This document shows positions 35,297 through 46,127 of a stretch of DNA of 64,000 nucleotides, piece after piece (position 1 is the stretch's first letter; every line of letters starts with the position of its first letter). Source of the DNA: Xylaria sp. FL1777 (lineage: Eukaryota; Ascomycota; Sordariomycetes; Xylariales; Xylariaceae). Both the position numbers and the translations under genes were made by a program. The notes under the pieces are model-generated. The model was not told the origin of the DNA, searched no databases, and saw only the letters and a program-made list of their open reading frames with translations. The stretch is from NCBI GenBank assembly GCA_022578965.1, contig MU400582.1, positions 124,001 through 188,000 on the forward strand, given 5' to 3'.

Positions 35297-36402
35297 ATGT
35301 CTGCATTACGGATTCTTGTACCTGTCAAACGGGTCATTGACTATGCCGTAAGTGCTCCTTGCATGTATCCCGCCATGGCCGTGCCGTTCTATTTTCTCAA
35401 GCTCCACGACCCGAGCAAGGGATCTCAGTTACTTCTACTTGTGTGCATTGTGTCGCATGGTCGCAGATGCTATGCCTAGTCATGAGCTAACGGTTGCCAT
35501 GACGTGTGACTAGGTCAAACCACGGGTGAACAAAGCCCAGACGGGTGTCGAGACGGCCGGCGTGAAGCACTCGATGAACCCTTTCGATGAGCTTAGCATC
35601 GAGGAATCCGTACGTATCCGGGAGAAGAAGAGAGCGCCGGGCGGCGTCGAGGACATCTGCGCCATTTCCGCGGGCCCCCCGAAGTCGGTCGACACCCTGC
35701 GTACGGCCATGGCCATGGGTGCGGACCGTGCCATTCATGTCGAGACGGCAGACGGGGACGACGGCATCCTCGAGCCCCTAACTGTTGCGAAGATGCTACG
35801 CGCCGTCGTGGATAAGGAGAAGAGCAATCTCGTCATTCTCGGCAAGCAGAGCATCGACGACGATGCCGCGCAGACTGGCCAGATGCTCGCTGGTTTGCTT
35901 GGTTGGCCGCAAGCCACGCAGGCGAGCCGTGTTGAATTCAAGGGCGATAGCGTCGAGGTCACCAAGGAGGTCGACGGTGGCGTGGAGACGGTGCGCGCTA
36001 AATTGCCCATGGTTATAACCACCGACCTTAGACTCAATGAGCCGCGGTACGCCAGTTTGCCGAATATCATGAAGGCGAAGAAGAAGCCGCTTGTTAAGAT
36101 GAGCCTATCCGATCTAGGCGTGGCGAACGAAAGGAAGCTAAAGGTTGTTAAGGTCACAGGTATGTTGTTAACTTTTCTACTTGGATCGGCTGCTTTTTAT
36201 GGAGCTTTTTTTTACGGCTCGACCTTTTATTCCTAGTCCTCGTCCATTGCCGCTTTTCTTGAGACGATCTTAGGACCACTTGCTCGTTCGTAAGACATCT
36301 CGCACTAACGTGCATACAGAACCTCCCGCGAGACAAGGCGGTGGCAAGGTTGAGGACGTTGACGGTATGATTTCAAAGTTAAAAGAGCTCGGCGCTCTAT
36401 AA
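35297..36402 (+). CDS. Electron transfer flavoprotein beta subunit
   Basis: Three exons (35297-35347, 35514-36159, 36320-36402) join to 259 aa. The start MSALRILVPVKRVIDYA, the VKHSMNPFDELSIEESVR segment, LGKQSIDDDAAQTGQMLAG (the family signature region) and DLRLNEPRYASLPNIMKAKKKP are typical of ETF-beta across eukaryotes. The protein pairs with ETF-alpha in the mitochondrial matrix, holds AMP, and accepts electrons from acyl-CoA dehydrogenases for transfer to ETF-ubiquinone oxidoreductase. Length matches the family (about 250-260 aa). The last exon encodes EPPARQGGGKVEDVDGM and ends in LKELGAL. No separate targeting peptide is needed in this subunit's relatives. Confidence 0.95.
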
Positions 36403-37658
36403 TGAGCCACCTAGCAGCAGAAAAACTAGCACACGGGAATGAGCATATTATAGAAACGTATATAAGACCACGCCACCTAGGTTTGTACCAGTATAGGGGA
36501 AACAGGACATGGCGGCAGGTGTGTAGAGGAAAGGGGCGCTCTAGATGTATCGCACTAGCCCGAGGAAATATCACGACTATCGTGAGGCATCCCTTACATT
36601 ACTAGTGATTTGTCGTCTCGAGAGCTGCTTAGCCTGCAATCAAGATTGGCTGTTGTAGACTACTAATAGCTGACTATGATTACGCAATTACTTTTCCTCC
36701 TAAGCAGTTGTACTCTAAATTATTACGTAGGTACTCATCCATGGATGTTATGCACCGTTAGGTATCATCACACATTCAGTATACCGGTATATGTAAGATT
36801 ATATAATGAGATTATAAATAAGCAAACGAAACCAATACTAATGAGCGTGTTTGAAACTTAGAATTGGGTATATAGGACCTTTGTCTCCACGCATGACCCT
36901 GGATGTATTGAGCTGTCTTCAAATCTTGTTGTGGTGGTAAGTGAGTGCTCCGAAAGCACCTTATTAAAAAGACTTGGTGGCAGGCCAACCATCCGTAAAT
37001 GTTAATGAAATAGTGACTGGATTTTTTATCTCTTTTGTTCCAACTCTCGAATGCCTTCTAGTGTCGCTTTGATGATGGCTTAACTCCTCACAACGTAAAG
37101 CTTGGCTTTAGACCTATTGACGGGCTCAAGTCTCATATGCTAGCTGATAAGTCTCTTGAGGAGGAAAGGCGGTGATAGTTTGGAAACTACATCGTATCCA
37201 CAAGTGTTCTAGCTCACTAGAGTGGAATACTTAGTATGATTACTTGAGTACATGTAGATAAGATGCGGATCAAAGATCGCTGTTGTTTGACACCGGCCTT
37301 GACGACTAGGTATAATATTTTCGCCGCTTTCGGACGCGAGCGCTGGGAGACAGTCAGTAGGCAGTAATAAAGGCACCCTGATTGGCTCGTACAGCGCCCT
37401 TCCGATGGGCTCTATGCACTGATGATCCCCTGCTGCACTAGCCTGCCCCGCTTCAGCCACCACTATCGACGCTTTTTTCTTCAATTGCTGCGAACCCCCC
37501 CGACGCTTTGGTTCTCTTCTTCCTACACCACGTATTTTTCCTCACCCGAGCACCAGAACAAACAAATCAATACACAGCCAATTGACGGATTTCTGTATTA
37601 CCAACATCTAGATTTCTTTCTTTGCCGATTCTGACTGGTTCCTGATACATCTGCCCTT
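36403..37658. other. Intergenic region upstream of CPA1
   Basis: No gene is visible. The region carries the ETFB 3' end and the CPA1 promoter. The last 200 bases are C/T-rich and A/C-rich, like a fungal leader. Confidence 0.6.
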
Positions 37659-37993
37659 ATGAACGGGCGCTCGTCAGTTTTCACATCACAGGTATGTAGC
37701 TTCTAAGGTGTTTTCCGGGGTCGTGTGATGACCTCACTTTCTCCAACATTTCGGGACTGTCGATATGTTGACCACCCTCAAATCGACACCAACACCCGGC
37801 CTTATGCTTCTATATATATATATATATATATTCCCCTATCTTAAATTGGTGCTCCTTCATAGCCATGCCTCTAACTAACCTCGTATCTCGACAGGATTAT
37901 ATCTCTGGTGTGTTGCCCGACTCTAACGATCTGACTCACCGCCAACAGCACTAACATGACCTAGACCACTTGTGGCGGTCCCTTTCCGCTTAA
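37659..37993 (+). promoter_or_regulatory. Arginine attenuator peptide uORF (split by two introns)
   Basis: Upstream of the CPA1 start, three small exons (37659-37691, 37895-37907, 37965-37993) join to a 24-codon uORF ending in TAA. It reads MNGRSSVFTSQDYIS, then DHLWRSLSA. The length and sequence match the arginine attenuator peptide known from Neurospora arg-2 and yeast CPA1, including Asp12, which is needed for regulation. In those fungi the nascent peptide stalls the ribosome at its stop codon when arginine is plentiful and so lowers translation of the enzyme. Here the coding part is interrupted by introns of 203 and 57 nt. The first contains a (TA)n run; the second has donor GTGTGT, an ACTAAC branch site and acceptor CCTAG. 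Both joins restore the conserved peptide exactly in frame. Confidence 0.95.
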
Positions 37994-38050
37994 AGGTCCA
38001 TTGAATAACCTCAATAGTTTCCCGATCGACCCTCAGCAACATCCAAGATC

Positions 38051-39482
38051 ATGTTCTCGCGAATTGCCTTGAAGGCCACAACGCCCGCAGCTAGTGGCGT
38101 CGCCGGCCTCAAGGCTCACACCCGATTCATCTCGGCAACTGCCTCCTTGGCTACGAAGCCCAAGGGTAGCAAGGGCCGACAGATGCCCTCAAAGTATTCT
38201 CAACCTACAGCACAGGCTTCCGGCAACGAAGCTACACTTACTCTTCGGGTTAGTGATGCCCATGGATCTCCATTGTCCATTTGCGACTGACCAGTTCAAG
38301 GATGGCCCGATTTTCCGCGGGACTGCCTTTGGTGCCAATTCCAACATCTCTGGCGAGGCTGTCTTCACCACCTCTCTTGTAGGCTACCCGGAGTCGATGA
38401 CTGACCCTTCGTACCGTGGCCAGATTCTGGTCTTCACCCAACCCCTGATTGGAAACTACGGTGTGCCCTCGTCTCTACGTGACGAGTGGAACCTGCTGCG
38501 ACACTTCGAATCACCACACATTCAGTGTGCTGGTATCGTCGTGGCCGATGTTGCGGAGAAGTACAGCCATTGGACTGCTGTGGAGAGTCTCGGAGAATGG
38601 TGCGCGCGAGAAGGCATCCCTGCTATTTCTGGGGTAGACACCCGTGCTATTGTCACCTACCTCCGGGAGCAGGGTTCATCACTTGCGAGAATCACTGTTG
38701 GAGATGAGTATGATGCTGATGAGGACGAGAGCTTTGTGGACCCCGGCCAGATCAACTTGGTCAAGCGGGTTAGCACCAAAGCTCCTTTTCACGTGGAAGC
38801 CCTTAACCCTAAGTATCACATTGCGTTGATTGACTGTGGTGTCAAGGAGAATATCCTCCGAAGCCTAGTCAGCCGGGGAGCCAGTGTGACTGTGTTCCCG
38901 TATGACTTCAAGATCCAAAAGGTTGCCAACAATTACGATGGCGTCTTCATCTCCAACGGTCCTGGTGACCCAACCCATTGCCATGCTACTGTACACAACT
39001 TGCAGGTCTTGATGGAAACCTCTCAGGTTCCTATCATGGGTATTTGCCTTGGCCACCAACTTCTAGCTTTGGCAGCTGGTGCCCGTACAATCAAGCTCAA
39101 GTACGGTAACCGAGCTCATAACATTCCTTCGCTCGATTTGACTACCGGGCAGTGCCACATCACTAGCCAGAATCATGGCTACGCTGTTGACGCTAGCACT
39201 TTGCCTCAGGATTGGAAGGAGTACTTTGTCAATCTAAATGACGGTAGTAACGAGGGTATGCGTCATACTTCTCGACCTATCTTCTCTACTCAGTTCCACC
39301 CTGAAGCCCGTGGCGGTCCGATGGACAGTGCCTATCTATTTGATAAGTACATTGAAGATGTCCAAGCGTTCAAGGCTTGCCAAGCAGTATACAAGGATAA
39401 CCGCCCCTCGCAGTTTTTGCTCGACATTCTCAGCAAGGAGCGGGTTGCTGTGCAGCCAGAGCCCTTGGCTGCTACTGCTTGA
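38051..39482 (+). CDS. arg-2: Carbamoyl-phosphate synthase, arginine-specific, small (glutaminase) subunit
   Basis: Two exons (38051-38248, 38295-39482; 46-nt intron) join to 461 aa. The protein is the glutamine amidotransferase subunit that supplies ammonia for carbamoyl phosphate in arginine synthesis. The N-terminus ([16 protein letters not shown]..., basic and Ser/Ala-rich) is a mitochondrial targeting peptide. The CPSase small-chain domain begins near [15 protein letters not shown] and [16 protein letters not shown]. The class I glutaminase triad is present: Cys317 in [12 protein letters not shown], His401 and Glu403 in [12 protein letters not shown]. The intron removes a short stretch that would otherwise stop the frame after residue 66. 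It follows the attenuator uORF by 57 bases, so arginine probably controls its translation. Confidence 0.96.
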
Positions 39483-40691
39483 TTTCGTGATTTATATTGA
39501 TACAGTGGCGCATTTGAAGGAGTGGGATCAGGTACAGAATGAATTTGAAACACTGGGCGAATTTTCTAGTTGGAAAATCCATGATGTTCGAAATCTCTTT
39601 TAAGTTTGACCATAAAAAATAGCTGTACTCATTCTTTAAGGTTGCGAAATTTGTTTTCATTCCTTTCTAGGTACCTAGGTATACATGGCAAAACAAACAT
39701 CTGGTCACTTAACTGTCTTAACCTAGCTCATATAGTATTATCATGTCGTGAAGGCTTTGTAGGAAACACCTGGTGACTACCCTCCTTGATGAGGATGTGT
39801 ATCATACAAAACTTATATTCGAGTCTCGTGAGCTGTATTTTGCTCAAGCAATAATTTGACGCCGAGAACTCCTCATACAAGGTCGTAGGAGGGGCTATCA
39901 AGTAGCACTTCTTGTACTAGTTGATTATAGTATGCTAGTAGAAACACGATGCTCAGATTTATGAATGATAATAGCACCCTATGTCAATGCCTCCACGGTG
40001 TATTGGGCCTGGATAAGATGTAGGATAGATTGAGAAGCAACGCCCGTCACTACTATTTGAATATAATAGAGAGGGTACAAAAGGAAGAAAGCTCAGGTAG
40101 CTCCTATGTATATTATAGAAAGCGTATACGGTGTTAGAAACGCAAAAGATGTAAGAGAGCAGAAACCGGGCAAAACACTAGAGAAGTAGGTAGCATCACG
40201 AAGTGCCTCCTCGTTGCACAAGTCGATTAGCAAAACGGAGAGAGCTTGTCTCGTTCTGCACAATTTAGTAGCCAATAGAGAGAGAGCATACGGTTAATCT
40301 TTACATGACTTTTATCTCCATAATTGCTATTAATCTAAGTGCATCGGTGTCAATACCTGATCATGCTCGGATGCTCTGAACTAATCCGAGAATTGAATAC
40401 CTGCTAATACCAAGCTTCATCCCTAGCTCGGTGGGCCCTCAGTTTGGGTATCCTTCCAATTATCCATTTTCACCTCCTTGCATGTCAATAGAGGAATTCT
40501 AAGATCCCCATGTTCCTTGCTTTTGGGATCAGCGCATACGGAAATGTCCCCCTCCGTTCTCAACCTATGTATAACCCCTGACGTATATTGTACAAGTGTA
40601 GCCCCAAATGAAGATGCGGGACTAGCGTCTTCCAAGTTGACAGAGCCTTTCCATTGCATGCGTGTGCTCCAGCACTCAGCAATGCGGCCCA
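39483..40691. other. Intergenic region between converging CPA1 and the acinus-like gene
   Basis: No gene is visible. Both flanking genes end here, so this is mostly 3' UTR and spacer. A palindromic GGTACCTAGGTA word sits at 39670-39682. Confidence 0.6.
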
Positions 40692-42623
40692 TTAATATCT
40701 ATGGCTGTCTTTGCGGCGGCTACTTCCGCCGTAGCCGTCACGGCGTGGTAGGTGTCGGTCATCGGGCGCAGATCGATCATCATAGGATGTACCAGGACGG
40801 AAGCGATCGCCACCTCTAGGGACACCATGGGAGCGTGGGGCTCTACGCCGACGTCGTCCGCCCGGAGGTCCTACAGGTCCACGGCGGTCACGGTAACTGC
40901 GGTCGCGAGCATCACCACCAGTGCGTGCGAGCTCGCGTCGTTCCTTTTCCCTATGTGGAGGCCGAATGCCTAGGAATATCTCAGGACCACGATTGACCAA
41001 AACATCGTCTCTCTCGAAATAGTATCTATGATAATCTCTACCAGATTCCTCATCGTAGTGCGGGTCTTTCGCTTGTGCAAGACAATCAAGGCGACGGTTA
41101 ACGAGTTCAGCAGCTACAGGTCGATAAAGAACCTGGGGGCTGGACCTGGTCTTAATGAAGCCTGAGTCCATTTTGTCCTGTCGACCTGTATACATAGCCG
41201 GAGGTCCATTGTGAGAGTACGGATTACGGGGACCAGTAGGCGCATTCTCAATTCCAGAAGGACGCGATGGGCCAGTCGGGATTGAGGCTCGGCGGTCAGG
41301 GTGTACAACAGGGGAGACAGGTCCTCGTCTAGTAGCTTGATTTGTATCCGTCTCTTCTAGCCTAGCGATGACATTGCTTTCGCTGTCACGGTCGTAGACA
41401 ACCTCATAGCGAGGCATGCTGCCTTTGTCTTTGGCTTGTAGTTCTGTATCAACCCAATCTTCAATGCACCCAGATGGTATGAAATCTATCCACAACGCTT
41501 TGCGATTTGTTTCATCAGGCCAAATGCGGTTGTGCAATGCAGTACGTACGCGGGAAGCTGCAGAGATGGAGGTGAAAACAACAAAGGCGTGTGTGCGGAT
41601 GTTATCGAGGTAAAAATTGACAATGATCTTGGGGTCAAGTGGAGTGCTGGCGGGTGTAGCAAGCTCTAAAAGGTGGTCATGGACAGCTTGTGGTCGAAGT
41701 GGCCGCATGAAGTTCTTGATGTACAATGCGCAAGTCGCAGGATGCATGGATGGTTCAATAGTCCGCTCGGGTGAAGGGGAAGGAGAGTGTTTTGAGTCGC
41801 GCATTTCCTGACCCAAGGCGTCGTTTGCTACTGGGTATGCCCCTCTGTAATCTCTCGTTGCCCCATCGTCGGCCATCGCACTATCTTCTGGGTCTCCTGA
41901 GTAACTACCATGCATTTGAGCGGTTGCGCCGCGACCGTCCCCAATATGAACATCTTCAATTTCGTCAGTACCATTGGCTGGACCACTGTTGCTTGGGTCG
42001 TCCTTTCCACTCAGCTCCAGTCTCTTCCCTGTAGATTCCCCGTCCTGTTCGCTGGCTGTACCAGCATCAGCCATTGGCGCGTGATCATCCTCTTCGTTGT
42101 CCAGCTTCAATGTTTCCTGGCTACCGGAGACAGGGATCGAGGTGGCATCTCGGGTTACGTCAGAATCATCTGGTCGCAGCCGTTTGCGCACGACTTCTTC
42201 GGAAGGTGGCGGAGTTGTCGACCTCCGCTTTCTTTTTTGTACATCCTGAACAGCTTGGGCCGTAGGAAGAGACGGTTCGGAGACATGGGTAGTTGACGTG
42301 GTTTGCGCTAGAGCATCGTTTGCAGAGCTATCTTGGGCCACAGCAGCAGCCAACGGAGCCTGTGGTTCTTCTGTAGACTCGGCTCTAAGTAAATCCGGCG
42401 TGCCGTTCGTAGCTTCAGTGTCTTCGGATGGTTGCGCCTCGTCGAGTTCTGCTGTCGCGGTCGGTTCAGCAGGAGGCTCGGATGTTGCAGCCGGGTCATC
42501 CTTAGCAGCCGTCGCGTCCTCCAACCGAGAAACAAGCTCTGCCTTGAGCCCATTCTGCGGCAATCCCAAACGCTTCAACTCGGCCTTTAGCTCAACAACC
42601 TTCATCTTGCTGTAGTCGGCCAT
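40692..42623 (-). CDS. Acinus-like SAP domain/RRM protein
   Basis: A single exon encodes 643 aa from the ATG at 42623; the open frame extends further upstream, but this ATG begins exactly at the SAP domain. Residues 1-37 (MADYSKMKVVELKAELKRLG...NGLKAELVSRL) form a SAP DNA/RNA-binding domain. A long acidic, Ser/Pro-rich disordered part with a probable nuclear signal (KRKRRS) follows. An RRM-like domain at about 298-410 reads TCALYIKNFMRPLRPQ and RTHAFVVFTSISAASRVRTAL, close to the acinus RRM. The C-terminus is rich in Arg, Asp and Gly (for example GGRRRRRAPRSH). In animals acinus belongs to the ASAP complex linked to splicing and the exon junction complex. A nuclear mRNA-processing role is inferred here. 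Confidence 0.75.
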   Translation of the reverse strand: MADYSKMKVVELKAELKRLGLPQNGLKAELVSRLEDATAAKDDPAATSEPPAEPTATAELDEAQPSEDTEATNGTPDLLRAESTEEPQAPLAAAVAQDSSANDALAQTTSTTHVSEPSLPTAQAVQDVQKRKRRSTTPPPSEEVVRKRLRPDDSDVTRDATSIPVSGSQETLKLDNEEDDHAPMADAGTASEQDGESTGKRLELSGKDDPSNSGPANGTDEIEDVHIGDGRGATAQMHGSYSGDPEDSAMADDGATRDYRGAYPVANDALGQEMRDSKHSPSPSPERTIEPSMHPATCALYIKNFMRPLRPQAVHDHLLELATPASTPLDPKIIVNFYLDNIRTHAFVVFTSISAASRVRTALHNRIWPDETNRKALWIDFIPSGCIEDWVDTELQAKDKGSMPRYEVVYDRDSESNVIARLEETDTNQATRRGPVSPVVHPDRRASIPTGPSRPSGIENAPTGPRNPYSHNGPPAMYTGRQDKMDSGFIKTRSSPQVLYRPVAAELVNRRLDCLAQAKDPHYDEESGRDYHRYYFERDDVLVNRGPEIFLGIRPPHREKERRELARTGGDARDRSYRDRRGPVGPPGGRRRRRAPRSHGVPRGGDRFRPGTSYDDRSAPDDRHLPRRDGYGGSSRRKDSHRY

Positions 42624-44385
42624 GATACCGGTACAGCAACGTGTGCTGATATAGGCAGATGCGCACACCGCAAACGAGGGAGGATGATAGAGATGAGGTG
42701 AGGTGAGGTGAGCACAGCTATACGCGACAGTAGAAACGTCTGTTGCGACAAAAACGACGTGCTGTGCTTTGAAGCTAGTTTGCGCGTCAGAGGTGACGGC
42801 CGAGATGCTAGAAAAGAAAGGAGCAGGGGTCAATGTTCAGCCGGGACTGAGTATTAACGATAATCACATAATAATGAATACCAAAACCTTGGTCGCGGTC
42901 CGCAGCGCGCGTTAGGCCCTTAAACTGCCTATTTAGCAGATATGGCAGGGCGTAAGGTTGTGGGAGAGCAGAACAAGGTTGATGGGTTGAAGGATGGAAG
43001 AATTGAAGAATTGAAGAATCCAAGACTTGAAGGCGATAGATATCGCTATCGGCTTTGGGCTCTGGCGCGTTGGTTGGCCGCGATGTAACGATACCTAGTA
43101 GGTATCCTGTCGGGTATCGTACTGCAGCTTCAGCACCTGGCCCTGCCTACTACGGCAGCAGGCTGTCAGATTCTTAAGGTAGACAGACCGTCAGATGTGC
43201 CATTTTCATTGGCTGAGGAACCAATGGAGATTGTATTATCCGGTTATGGAAAAACACCACTAACCATCTTGGGCACTTGACTATACCAGGCTTAGGCCGT
43301 GACATCATAGGGTACCTAGCGGTATCAAATCCGGCCTTCATTAATGCATGATGTTCAGCATATAGTACCTACCCAGGTACCTACGTATGTCACGGGTATG
43401 TGTACATTCAATAGGTTATCCAATACCTATAAGTAATTGGCAAGTAAGAGGCCTTAACTGTCTATGATAATTCAAGTCGTATCGATGCTAAACGTACCTA
43501 CATAGGTAGTATTATGAATCTTCTGAGCCATTATCCAGCCCCAGAAAAAAAAGAGGTGCTTCATTGGAGGACAGTCTGTAAGGTTGTTCAAATAACGCAT
43601 CACCTAGGACACGGTAGGAACCTAGAGTAGGCACGTCTCAGCAACTGACTGGATAAATATAAGACGCTTTACAGAGCCCCGCCTACTTAGTAAGCATATA
43701 CCCGTACTTAGGCACATAAATGGGTACATTACCTGTTACCTCTGTTCTGTACCCAGCTAACCAGTTGACGATGCGAGGAAGCGCACTGACTGGCTAGATC
43801 AGCAAGTAAGGATGAAACGCTGAAAGATCTTTACCTACATTCTTACCTACATGAGGTAGACATTCAATTCATCGGGCCCGTTTGCATCTACATATGCGTG
43901 TACATGGGCATACACCCCTCACCACGATACCTCCCTAGGTACCGGGAGAGGTAGTACTATATATTAGAGGGTTCATGTAAGGGCCGGTTCCTTTCCTCAA
44001 AGAATACGTGTTCCTCGATCCCAATCCCTTTGTCACATTTGTTGCGCGATTCGCATCGAGACCAACTTTCGCATTCGTGTCGAAGTACTACCCCAATGAG
44101 AACCGCGAGTATCACGCTACCCGCTTTCAACTACCTCCAGAAGATTGTATAATTTGGTTTGCAAACACTCGAGGTCAAATCCGTCACCCCCAAGCTTGAT
44201 TTTTATGGCTCTATCGCCACAATACGGCAAGTGCTGGGCGGTTCCTCCGCGCATAGTTGGTAGTCTTAGGTCACAAGCTATTTTGCTATTCGCCGGCTTT
44301 CTACTCATCCTCTGTTGAGCCTACTCCCATCTTCGAAACCACAAAGCTAGCACATCTAAACAAAAATCAAAACCCGACCGCCACC
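42624..44385. other. Divergent intergenic region
   Basis: No gene is supported between the divergent acinus-like (-) and unknown acidic (+) genes. AGGTA/TACCT palindromes occur at 43360-43395 and 43490-43510. A GTG-initiated frame at 44008-44199 (VFLDPNPFVTFVARFAS) is somewhat protein-like, but it has no ATG and lies in the presumed leader of the next gene. Confidence 0.5.
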
Positions 44386-45729
44386 ATGTCATCTCTAGGT
44401 AGATGGTTCTTCTCCAAGCCTTCCAGTTCCAGGTCGACAAGCGTTTCAAGTCCCCCCTCGAGTTCAAGTCAGGGCATAAACAGGGTCTTACATGGTCGCG
44501 TGACAAAACCTGCCCATACCGAAACTACATCAAGTACCACGAAACACAAAGCCTCCCTCATAAACTATGAGAAGAAGGAAAAGGACGAAGATGAAGATCT
44601 AACATTTCCATTGTCATTGGATGTGACCGCGCCCGATGAGCACACAGATGAAGGCGACAGTAAGAGAGAACACATTAGGAAGATCAAGCAGGAAGAAGAG
44701 GAAGAAGACGGTGATGAGGAGGACAAGAAAGATGGCGAAGACAAAATCAGATTCTCTTCGGCAATGATGGCGCAACAGGCTGATTCTGAAGATAGTGTCG
44801 AGGATGACCGAGATTCAGAGCCTAACCTAGGTACAGAACCCGACCTAGATATAGAATCCGACCCAGATACAGCATGGCGTTTGGAGCAGATATACCTCAA
44901 TACGATATTGAACGCTCGAAACGAGTTTACACTGATGCCGTCGACTTGGAGGATGCACTTTCGAGGCATTCCGCTCCCTGACAGCCTCTTCTACGTGAAA
45001 ACGAAATTGAGAAGTATCCGCCCCAGAATCTACGCGCGCACAGATAGACTAGAATACCGAGGTGCGTGAAGTATATGTTGCCTCTATAATTTTCTGTGTT
45101 GACCATGCCAAGGCGCACTCGCACTTCGCAAGTTGATAGACATCCATGCCCGTATTCAAGATATTCGAGGAGATGAAGCCATGATCAAACACGACGAAGA
45201 AATAGTCGAGGCCGAAAAGCAGGAGCTCATCAAGGCTATATCAGCCGATATAGCCGGGCGTCTTACACGTGCTCTTGAGCAAGCCTTAGATTGGGCAGAG
45301 CAAGACGGCGAAATTGACAAATATGGCGACCAGATACCTCCCAACGTGAGGATTATGGAGCTCAAGGGTGTAACAGCGACTGATGAACCAGAATCCGAAG
45401 TTAAAGTCCAAGCCGAACTGTGCGGCCTGGCTGAAGAATGGAGGACTCATTCTTTAAATGGTGATGCACCAGTGCAAGCTCCTGTTATCTTTGGTTTCGT
45501 CATTATGAAGCACATCATCACTATCGTCACCTTGGACGCTTCGGACCCAGGTGCTATTATTCACGTGCCCTGTCAACTTCATATGGCAGAGAGGAATCAG
45601 CATCAGTGGAACGCGTTGGCAATTCTGGTTACAATTTGCTGGGCGCGAGATGTGCTCCTTGACTATATCAACGCTCGGCCTGACCTGCAACCTGAAGTGA
45701 AAGAAGAGTCAAGTGACCCTGATGCTTAG
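44386..45729 (+). CDS. Unrecognised acidic fungal protein
   Basis: Two exons (44386-45061, 45113-45729; 51-nt intron with donor GTGCGT) join to 430 aa. The ATG has a strong context (CCACCATG). Residues 1-60 are Ser-rich. Residues about 65-170 are very acidic with lysines (QEEEEEDGDEEDKKDGED) and probably disordered. The C-terminal half (about 165-410) is predicted helical, with DTAWRLEQIYLNTILNARN, an ALRKLIDIHARI segment, and hydrophobic strands near IFGFVIMKHIITIVTLDA. I recognise no domain. The layout (disordered N-terminus, folded C-terminus) resembles many lineage-restricted fungal proteins. The end ARPDLQPEVKEESSDPDA is again acidic. Confidence 0.8.
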
Positions 45730-46127
45730 TAGACTATCATAGAATGAAAATCGCAGGAAGTGAAATATCCGAGCTGTAGTTGAGATTAACGAGACACTCC
45801 TGTATACTAACGAGAAGGTGTTGGGGATCTGACGGTTTGTTCTGGTGGCATGCTCTCCTATCGTTTGGGGGAGCAGTGTACATAATATGTTGAATGAGAC
45901 ATGAATAAAATCATTAACTATAGGTAATTTGAATCATGTAGTCTCGGCTGACTAAGTAATTCTGGGGCTGCAAGTACCTAGTAACCAGCAACGGCTTGTG
46001 GGACTTAGACTCCACCAGAAATAAAGTCTTGCCCCTCCATCCTGAACAGGCCCCTCTAACTTAGCGACAATGTCTCTACCATTCCGAGTCTCTCTGCGCA
46101 TTGAACACGATGACAAGCAATGATACG
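45730..46127. other. Intergenic region before TYW1
   Basis: About 400 bases with no gene: the 3' end of the acidic-protein gene and the TYW1 promoter. Confidence 0.6.
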
